Assembly (NCBI RefSeq): GCF_019039215.1
Contig: NZ_JAHNZZ010000001.1
Coordinates: 1,195,496-1,259,495, forward strand
From: Bacillus sp. FJAT-29790
Lineage (GTDB): Bacteria > Bacillota > Bacilli > Bacillales > Cytobacillaceae
Length of the DNA: 64,000 nucleotides
Direction: 5' to 3'
A program made the translations under genes and the position numbers. Of the stretch, positions 58,462 to 64,000 are shown in pieces (within the stretch, counting starts at the first letter, position 1; each line of letters starts with the position of its first letter). The notes under the pieces were generated by a model, which had not been told where the DNA came from, did no database searches, and saw only the letters and a program-made list of their open reading frames with translations.

Positions 58462-59214
58462 GTGCAAAATTTAAATGATGGAAAAATCTCAACATCTCCA
58501 TGTATCCGGATTGAACATGTAGATAGGTATTTCGGGAAAAAGCAGGTGCTCTTTGATATTAGTTTAGATATTCCGTATTCCCAAATTCTTGGGATACTTG
58601 GTCCATCCGGATCAGGAAAAACAACGCTCGTTAAATTGATTGCGGGAATTGATATTGCCACTCGTGGAGAGGTATATGTAGGGAATGAAAAGATGCCGAA
58701 GCTTCATATGATGAACAAAATCGGCTATATGTCACAGGCCGATGCCTTATATGGCGATCTGACGGCAGAAGAAAACCTTAACTTTTTTGCTTCGATGTAC
58801 AAGTTAACAAGATCACAGAAAAAGCAAAGAATGCATGAAGTGCTGGAGCTTGTTAATTTAGCGGAATTTTCAAAAAGACAGGTCAAACAATTTTCCGGTG
58901 GGATGAAACGTCGTCTATCTTTAGCTATCGCACTCCTGCATGAACCTCCTATTTTAATACTAGATGAGCCTACGGTAGGAATTGATCCCATTCTTCGCAA
59001 ATCGATTTGGGAAGAGCTGCGTCAAATATGTGACAACGGAACGACGATTATTCTAACGACTCACGTGATGGATGAGCTTGAGAAATGTGATAACCTAGGC
59101 ATGATTCGTGATGGGAAATTAATTGCATTAGGCACTCCCGCGGAACTGAAAGCGGAGTCATCTTCAACCACCATTGAAGATGCATTCTTGTACTATGGAG
59201 GGAAAACCGAATGA
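58462..59214 (+). CDS. ABC transporter ATP-binding protein (efflux operon)
   Basis: ATPase subunit of 250 residues. Walker A GPSGSGKTT, Q-loop QADALYGD, signature QFSGGMKRR, Walker B LILDEPTVGID, H-loop LTTHVMDE. The start is GTG 58462, eight bases after AAAGGAG; the frame upstream is non-coding promoter. It overlaps the permease gene by four bases (ATGA). With the permease and a HlyD-type adaptor encoded in the same unit this is a tripartite-like exporter comparable in gene content to E. coli YbhGFSR/CecR; a monoderm cell would use the adaptor as a cell-surface lipoprotein. Exported compound unknown. Confidence 0.9.
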   Translation: MQNLNDGKISTSPCIRIEHVDRYFGKKQVLFDISLDIPYSQILGILGPSGSGKTTLVKLIAGIDIATRGEVYVGNEKMPKLHMMNKIGYMSQADALYGDLTAEENLNFFASMYKLTRSQKKQRMHEVLELVNLAEFSKRQVKQFSGGMKRRLSLAIALLHEPPILILDEPTVGIDPILRKSIWEELRQICDNGTTIILTTHVMDELEKCDNLGMIRDGKLIALGTPAELKAESSSTTIEDAFLYYGGKTE

Positions 59215-60227
59215 GATCCATAGCCATTATGATTCGAATCATCCTTCAATTTAAACATGATAAACGCACGATTGCTCTCATGATTTTTGCCCCAATATTT
59301 GTCTTAACATTCATGTCATTTATTTTTAGTGATGTAGAATATCATCCGAAAATTGGCATTATTAATGCGCCCACGTCTTTTGTAAATAAGCTTGAGGAAA
59401 ACGATGCCAAAGTGATGAGGTACGATGAAAGTAATGCTCATGAGGCACTGCGATTGTCAGAAGTGGATGCAATGATTAATTTCAAAAGCGGTGTTCCGGA
59501 AGTTCAATTAGAAGGCAGTGACCCTGCCAAAAGTAAGGTTGTTTTGATGCTGATACAAAAGGTAAATCAACCTGCGATTCCAGCTGCTCAACCAGACATT
59601 ACTTATTTTTATGGGTATGAAGACATGACTTCTTTTGATAACTTTGGCCCAGTTCTAATTGGACTTTTTGTTTTCTTTTTTGTTTTTTTAATTTCGAGTG
59701 TTGCCTTTCTTAGTGAACGAACATCTGGTACGTTAGAAAGATTGCTAACAACACCGATTCGCAGATGGGAAATTGTCGTTGGGTATGTACTTGGATTTGG
59801 TTTTTTTACAATCATCCAATCTGCACTTGTAGCGTGGTACACGATTCATGTTCTTGATATTATCATGGTTGGCTCATTTGGCTTCGTTCTTCTTATCACA
59901 ATTTTAACGGCAATGGTTGCACTTTCAATCGGAATCCTAATCTCGACATTTGCAAATAATGAACTGCAAGTGATCCAGTTCATTCAAGTCATTTTAGTCC
60001 CACAAGTATTTTTTTCAGGTCTATTTGATATTAGTACGATGCCAACCTGGCTCCAATTGGTTGGCCGGATTATGCCATTATCTTATGTAGTCGATGCACT
60101 AAGAAGCATTATGATTCGCGGAAAAGGCTGGGAATATATTGCCATTGATGTCTATATCCTAATGGCGCTTTTTCTATTCTTTATGGTAGTAAATATATTT
60201 GCGCTCAAGAAATATCGTAAAATTTAA
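59211..60227 (+). CDS. ABC-2 type permease (efflux operon)
   Basis: Membrane component of 338 residues. An N-terminal transmembrane helix (~20-40), an extracellular domain of ~110 residues (FSDVEYHPKIGIINAP, then SEVDAMINF), then five or six helices. The conserved block FLSERTSGTLERLLTTPIRRWEIVVGY marks the ABC-2/YhgE-like family, with FFSGLFDISTMPTWLQLVGRIMPL near the end. Overlaps its ATPase gene by four bases. Directly followed by the tetR gene. Confidence 0.9.
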   Translation: MRSIAIMIRIILQFKHDKRTIALMIFAPIFVLTFMSFIFSDVEYHPKIGIINAPTSFVNKLEENDAKVMRYDESNAHEALRLSEVDAMINFKSGVPEVQLEGSDPAKSKVVLMLIQKVNQPAIPAAQPDITYFYGYEDMTSFDNFGPVLIGLFVFFFVFLISSVAFLSERTSGTLERLLTTPIRRWEIVVGYVLGFGFFTIIQSALVAWYTIHVLDIIMVGSFGFVLLITILTAMVALSIGILISTFANNELQVIQFIQVILVPQVFFSGLFDISTMPTWLQLVGRIMPLSYVVDALRSIMIRGKGWEYIAIDVYILMALFLFFMVVNIFALKKYRKI

Positions 60228-60239
60228 GGAGTGACTAAA

Positions 60240-60902
60240 TTGTCGGTAAAAAAACTACTTCAACAACTTAGCGACTTACCTAATGCAGAAGTATCTATGA
60301 CCGAAAAGCAATTAAGTATTATCAGTGCAGCGATTGAAATATTTTCTGAAAAAGGATTTGCATCTACTTCAACTAGTGAAATTGCCCAAAAAGCAAATGT
60401 AGCGGAAGGTACGATCTTTCGCCATTACAAAACAAAAAAGGATTTATTATTAACGATTCCAGATTATGTGAGCAAATTACCAGTTTCAAAGAATTTGCTG
60501 AAGGATATTAATACCATTATTAGGGATCCTGATGCGAAATTTGAAGACCTTTTGCATGTGATTATTCAAAATCGAAAGAACTTTGCCACTGCCAATATGA
60601 CACTAATTAAAGTTTTATTTCAAGAACTTCCATTTCATCCTGAATTGAGGGTAAAATTACTATCCCTTTTAGTCCCGATAATGAAAAATTTCGCAGAAGC
60701 AATCGATGTCTTCAAAGAGCGAGGGCAAATTATCGATTTACCAACAAGCACTATTGTAAATTTAATCATTAGTTCGATGATGGGTTACATCTTTACACAT
60801 TATGTCATCCCATTCGAACAAGATTGGGATCATGAAAAAGAAATAGAGCAGTTCATTCGCTATATTATGAACGGAATTGGTAAAAGTAACCAAAAAGGGT
60901 GA
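60240..60902 (+). CDS. TetR-family transcriptional regulator
   Basis: Repressor of 220 residues: N-terminal TetR HTH (~20-70; LSIISAAIEIFSEKGFASTS and TSEIAQKANVAEGTIFRHYKTKKDLL) and an all-helical ligand domain with several hydrophobic helices. The frame opens at GTG 60231, within the ribosome site TAAGGAG; TTG 60240 has correct spacing and is preferred. It lies between the permease and HlyD genes of the exporter operon, so its own synthesis is coupled with the pump. It probably binds the dyad at 58423-58436 and releases it when the exported compound is present. Confidence 0.88.
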   Translation: MSVKKLLQQLSDLPNAEVSMTEKQLSIISAAIEIFSEKGFASTSTSEIAQKANVAEGTIFRHYKTKKDLLLTIPDYVSKLPVSKNLLKDINTIIRDPDAKFEDLLHVIIQNRKNFATANMTLIKVLFQELPFHPELRVKLLSLLVPIMKNFAEAIDVFKERGQIIDLPTSTIVNLIISSMMGYIFTHYVIPFEQDWDHEKEIEQFIRYIMNGIGKSNQKG

Positions 60903-60906
60903 TTTT

Positions 60907-62241
60907 ATGAAAAACAAATGGATGTATTTATTGATAATTTCTTTAATGATCATGGCAGGTTGTTCTGTAAAAGTAAGTAATCTCATGTCCAAAAAAGGTT
61001 CAGAGAATTTAACTTTAACAGGAGATATTCAAAACAATATTATTTCTGCCACTAGTACGGTCTCTGGTAAAATCACCGAAATGAATAAAGAGCAGGGCGA
61101 GCCCGTCAAAAAGGGAGATATTATTGCAGTCATCGATCCTACTAATCAAAAATATGTGGTTGACCAATTACAGGCTGTCGTTCATATGAAAAAAGCAAAG
61201 CTTGAGGAATTGCAAGCGGGATCTCGCCCACAACAAATAGAACAAGCACAGGCACATGTTCGTGCGATCGAGGCAAAACTTGAGGAATTACAAGCAGGAA
61301 CGCGTCCACAACAAATAGAGCAAGCACAAGCGAATGTTCGTGCTGCTAAAGCCCAGCTAGACCTTGTAACTTCTGGTAACAAGGAGGAGCAAATTGAGCA
61401 GGCAAAAAATAATGTTTCAATTGCCCAAGAAGCACTAAATAGCCAACAGATTACGTATAACTTTGAAAATACACAATATAATAAAGCTTTAACACTCTAT
61501 AACGAAGGAATTATTCCAAAAAATGAATTGGATCAAGTAGAATTAAAATTAGATACAGCAGCCAAACAGCTGTCTTCATTAGAATACCAATTAGAAAATG
61601 CCAAACAACAGCAGGCATTACTTCAAAAAGGTTCAACTTCTCAAGAAATAAGTGTAGCCAAAGCGAATTATGATGCTGCGAATGCACAATTAAAATTACT
61701 TCAAAGTGGAGCAACCAAACAGGCGATTAGCGCAGCACGAGCTGAATTAGACCAAGCGAATGCACAATTAAAATTACTTCGAAGCGGGGCAACTGACCAA
61801 ACAATTAGTGCGGCACAAGCCGAATTAGACCAAGCAGTCGCACAATTAAAACAGGGTGAAAATACGTTAAATAACTATACGATTGTCGCTTTAGAGGATG
61901 GAATAATCATTAGTAAAAACTTTGAATTAGGCGATGTCGTCAATATCGGCAGTGTGATCGCTGATGTCGCAGTAGTCAACGAAGTATATGTCGTCTGCTA
62001 CATCCCAACTGAATACTTAGACAAAATTTATTATAATCAAGAAGTATCCGTCAAAACCTCTTTAGGCATTCAGACCGGCAAGTTGAATTTTATCGCTTTA
62101 AAAAATGAATATACACCAAAAGATAAGCAATCTACTTCTGATAGCAAACGGATCGCAACGAAAATAAAAGTCGCAATCGATGATCAAAAAGGAAAATTAA
62201 AATCTGGCATGACAGCAGATGTGGAGATTCCTTTGAACTAG
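60907..62241 (+). CDS. HlyD-family membrane fusion lipoprotein with 26-residue coiled-coil repeats
   Basis: Adaptor of 444 residues. The N-terminus is a lipoprotein signal (MKNKWMYLLIISLMIMAGC), cleaved before the lipobox cysteine. A lipoyl-like half motif (SATSTVSGKITEMNKEQGEPVKKGDII) precedes a long alpha-hairpin, and a second lipoyl half (IVALEDGIIISKNFELGDVVNIGSV) and beta-barrel domain (SVKTSLGIQTGKL) follow. The hairpin is built of 26-residue units: LEELQAGSRPQQIEQAQA- and LEELQAGTRPQQIEQAQA-type on the way up, and ANAQLKLLQSGATKQAI- and ANAQLKLLRSGATDQTI-type on the way down. At DNA level these recur with a 78-base period. ATG 60907 has AAAAAGGGTG. Fourth gene of the exporter operon. 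Confidence 0.88.
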   Translation: MKNKWMYLLIISLMIMAGCSVKVSNLMSKKGSENLTLTGDIQNNIISATSTVSGKITEMNKEQGEPVKKGDIIAVIDPTNQKYVVDQLQAVVHMKKAKLEELQAGSRPQQIEQAQAHVRAIEAKLEELQAGTRPQQIEQAQANVRAAKAQLDLVTSGNKEEQIEQAKNNVSIAQEALNSQQITYNFENTQYNKALTLYNEGIIPKNELDQVELKLDTAAKQLSSLEYQLENAKQQQALLQKGSTSQEISVAKANYDAANAQLKLLQSGATKQAISAARAELDQANAQLKLLRSGATDQTISAAQAELDQAVAQLKQGENTLNNYTIVALEDGIIISKNFELGDVVNIGSVIADVAVVNEVYVVCYIPTEYLDKIYYNQEVSVKTSLGIQTGKLNFIALKNEYTPKDKQSTSDSKRIATKIKVAIDDQKGKLKSGMTADVEIPLN

Positions 62242-62363
62242 AAAGCCCTCTTAACTACTTGATGGATTTCTATGGTTATCTTGAGATGGAAGCGTGTGCG
62301 AAGAATCTAATAGTTTATTCCGTTTTGTAAGCCACAATGAGTAATATATATCTATATAGAAAG

Positions 62364-62403
62364 AACCTGCTTTTAAATGTAATTTTCAAAAGCAGGTTTT
62401 TTT
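62364..62403 (+). terminator. Terminator of the efflux operon
   Basis: AACCTGCTTTT and AAAAGCAGGTT form an 11-bp perfect stem with a 13-base loop, then TTTTTTG. Confidence 0.8.
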
Positions 62404-62584
62404 GTCATAGATTCCTATTAATAAAGTTTTCTATTTTTATCTAAAAATGCTTAATGGATTGTGAGGAGGTATTTATAATTTTTAAAGGGCAGAAAATGGA
62501 TAAAAACAGCAATTTACATAAAGAACATTAACATATAATCCTTCGATCCATTCAATCTAATGTTCTTAAAACCCTCCTATCTGC

Positions 62585-62618
62585 ATTACCGCGCATAATA
62601 TCTCTTATGTGCGGTAAA
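62585..62618. repeat. 13-8-13 inverted repeat upstream of the tyrosine recombinase gene
   Basis: ATTACCGCGCATA (62585-62597), spacer ATATCTCT, then TATGTGCGGTAAA (62606-62618). The arms match at 11 of 13 positions. It overlaps or abuts the -35 region of the probable recombinase promoter, so it may be an operator; its geometry also equals a tyrosine-recombinase core site. Confidence 0.5.
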
Positions 62619-62677
62619 TGAAGTTTCATAGTATAATGATAAAAACATAGGAACCATTTAGCCATTGGAGGATCATC

Positions 62678-63637
62678 ATGGAATTTAGTAAAAGTTTACT
62701 CACCTCATGGTATGAAGAAGAACTTTCCATTTTCCAAACGGATATGGATAACAAAGATTACTCGCCTTTTACAATCGATAACTATACTAGAGACGTAATA
62801 ATGTTTTTAGCTTATATTACACGCAATCAATCGGATAAAATTGATTTGGGTCATGTAAAGAAAATGCAAATTACTTTGTATATGAATATGCTGAAGACAA
62901 AAAGAGGAAATAGTGCAACAACACGGAATCGCAGATTAACTTCTGTACGTTCTTTTTATAAATGTTTAATGTCGTATGAGCTTGTCAATCATAATCCGGC
63001 TGCTGAATTGGAAAGTGCAAAAGAGAGAACAGGAGCACTTCCAACTTATTTAGAAAAGGACGAACTGAAATTATTTTTTGGTGAAATTGAACATATCAGT
63101 CAAGAAAGACATGTGATGCGGAACAAAGTGATGTTAGGTTTAATGGCTTTTGCTGGTTTACGCGTAACAGAAATACATCTTCTCAACCGTTCTTACATAA
63201 ATACAGAAAAGAAAGGCATTACAGTAGTAGGTAAAGGGAATAAATCCAGGTATATTCCGCTGCCACATGCGCTCTTTGAACAACTTATCGATTATATTAA
63301 AAAAGAACGTGAATTCCCGATGAAAGGCTATGAAGATGCTGTTTTCATCTCACGGCGCGGCAAGCGTATTTCCAGACGGAGAATTCAAGAGATTACAGAA
63401 CGAATTCGCAGCAGCCTAACTGAACAAACCGAATTTGACAGCTGGAAAGCGCAAAAAATCTCGAGCCATAAGCTTCGTCATTCATTTGCAACCCATTTAG
63501 TTCAAGACGGCATCGACATCCGGACAGTACAAGAATTACTTGGGCATTCCAATTTAAATACTACTCAAAAATACACTCACGTATCAGATAAGCAGAAGGA
63601 AAAAGCAATGGAAATGGAAATTGGACAGTATTTTTGA
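62678..63637 (+). CDS. Tyrosine recombinase/integrase (Xer-like), stand-alone
   Basis: Site-specific recombinase of 319 residues. SAM-like N-terminal core-binding domain (~10-110; SPFTIDNYTRDVIMFLAYI) and catalytic domain with all conserved residues: Arg in FAGLRVTE, Lys in VVGKGNKSRYIPLP, HxxR in SSHKLRHSFATHL, His in LLGHSNLNTT and nucleophile Tyr in QKYTHVS. Length, lack of an arm-binding domain and similarity to XerC/XerD suggest a Xer-type or small-element recombinase. There is no phage, conjugation or excisionase gene nearby. The ATG has ATTGGAGG. The inverted repeat at 62585-62618 could be its site or operator. Confidence 0.9.
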   Translation: MEFSKSLLTSWYEEELSIFQTDMDNKDYSPFTIDNYTRDVIMFLAYITRNQSDKIDLGHVKKMQITLYMNMLKTKRGNSATTRNRRLTSVRSFYKCLMSYELVNHNPAAELESAKERTGALPTYLEKDELKLFFGEIEHISQERHVMRNKVMLGLMAFAGLRVTEIHLLNRSYINTEKKGITVVGKGNKSRYIPLPHALFEQLIDYIKKEREFPMKGYEDAVFISRRGKRISRRRIQEITERIRSSLTEQTEFDSWKAQKISSHKLRHSFATHLVQDGIDIRTVQELLGHSNLNTTQKYTHVSDKQKEKAMEMEIGQYF

Positions 63638-64000
63638 TAGGTGAATTCCCTTGATTATTTGTATAAATATTCATCGTTTTGATTTTTGTTACAAAGAATC
63701 GCGGGTTTACATTTTCGGAAATGAATATTTAACCACTTTATCTATTTTTCGATAGATATGGGTAAAGATGTATTTGCCTCAATTTTAATACTATACATGT
63801 CTAATTGGCCGATTAGGATGTGAGAAACTTTTTTATGATTTCTTTTCCTTTGGCTGTTTTCTAATGATTGTTGTTTTTAAACAAGTTTTGTATAAATTTG
63901 ATTGGAGCGGAAGGGGCGAGACTCCTGCGGGAGAAGCAGGACAGGTGAGACCCCACAGGCGCAAGGCGCCGAGGAGGCTCACCGCCTGCCCCGCGGAAAG
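63638..64000. other. Intergenic region to the right edge (363 bases)
   Basis: AT-rich sequence without a gene, including a small dyad (TATCTAT/ATAGATA near 63738-63757), then the inverted repeat copy that runs off the window. Confidence 0.45.
63852..64000. repeat. MITE-like GC-rich repeat, copy 2 (inverted, cut by window end)
   Basis: Starts with GGCTGTTTTC (63852), matching the terminal repeat of copy 1, and goes on to ATTGGAGCGGAAGGGGCGAG, ACTCCTGCGGGAGAAGC and CCGAGGAGGCTCACCGCC, CCCCGCGGAAAG. This is the reverse complement of the GC-rich core of copy 1 with moderate sequence divergence. The right end lies outside the window. Confidence 0.75.

Larger units (their letters stand above)
62242..62677. 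other. Intergenic region (436 bases) between the efflux operon and the recombinase gene
   Basis: Contains a terminator (62364-62403), a 13-8-13 inverted repeat (62585-62618) and a TATAAT at 62632-62637 probably forming the recombinase -10 element. No gene is seen. Confidence 0.45.

Noticed and set aside
61198..61850. Regular 78-base repeats resembling a repeat array
   Set aside because: They are in frame within the HlyD gene, diverge mainly at synonymous or conservative positions and encode heptad-like units; no CRISPR-type repeat/spacer alternation.
62585..62618. Interpretation as a dif site
   Set aside because: Sequence does not resemble the Firmicute dif consensus, so only a generic recombinase-site or operator reading is kept.

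Overview
This window is a low-GC, densely coding chromosomal segment. It almost certainly comes from an endospore-forming member of the Bacillaceae (Bacillus sensu lato, for example a Neobacillus, Peribacillus or Cytobacillus relative). The evidence is the strong AGGAGG-type ribosome binding sites, frequent TTG and GTG starts, CotF-type spore coat proteins, a LysM/glycosyl hydrolase 18 cortex-lytic type enzyme, an AsnB that closely resembles the Bacillus subtilis peptidoglycan-amidating enzyme, candidate CodY and CcpA (cre) sites, and a GC-rich intergenic repeat of a type common in Bacillus. No rRNA, tRNA, prophage or CRISPR array is visible.

Layout. 1-4.5 kb: end of proA, a HAD phosphatase, an ABC exporter pair and a small membrane protein. 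4.5-7.7 kb: a decay zone with a shortened holin-like toxin gene, a frameshifted IS110 transposase, a frameshifted SRPBCC gene and a truncated DinB gene. 7.7-11.3 kb: a murE paralogue paired with asnB, which points to peptidoglycan mDAP chemistry. 12-24 kb: ordinary accessory genes (DJ-1/PfpI, LysE exporter, L,D-transpeptidase, ArsR plus SRPBCC, LysR plus EamA, LysM-GH18, XRE-cupin, class III dioxygenase, DoxX, metallo-beta-lactamase fold protein, GMC oxidoreductase) with gene remnants between them.

24-45 kb is a nitrogen and carbon catabolic island. A sigma-54 enhancer-binding regulator and a class III aminotransferase diverge from a five-gene operon with a near-perfect -24/-12 promoter: FluG-like amidohydrolase, APC permease, M20 amidohydrolase, glutamine synthetase-like ligase and class I glutamine amidotransferase. 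The set suggests uptake, gamma-glutamylation, deglutamylation and transamination of an amine or amino acid. A stand-alone trpB follows, then CoA-transferase/acyl-CoA dehydrogenase/aminotransferase genes, then hyuA-hyuB with an NCS1 permease. 45-51 kb: an unknown charged protein, oligoendopeptidase F, a MITE-like repeat, a DAO-type flavoenzyme and two spore coat proteins.

50.9-58.3 kb is the most unusual region. It is a co-directional phospho-signalling cassette: a small membrane protein, a DUF2085 membrane protein, a membrane PP2C phosphatase, an exported serine protease fused through a membrane segment to a cytoplasmic FHA domain, a soluble PP2C phosphatase, a zinc-ribbon/kinase/PASTA/TPR-like receptor kinase, and a zinc-ribbon FHA protein. 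Together they look like a complete write, erase and read threonine-phosphorylation circuit with an extracytoplasmic protease as a probable output or sensor. It is followed by an ABC/TetR/HlyD efflux operon (58.4-62.2 kb) with a candidate operator in its promoter, a stand-alone tyrosine recombinase preceded by a 13-8-13 inverted repeat, and at the right edge a second, inverted copy of the MITE-like repeat.
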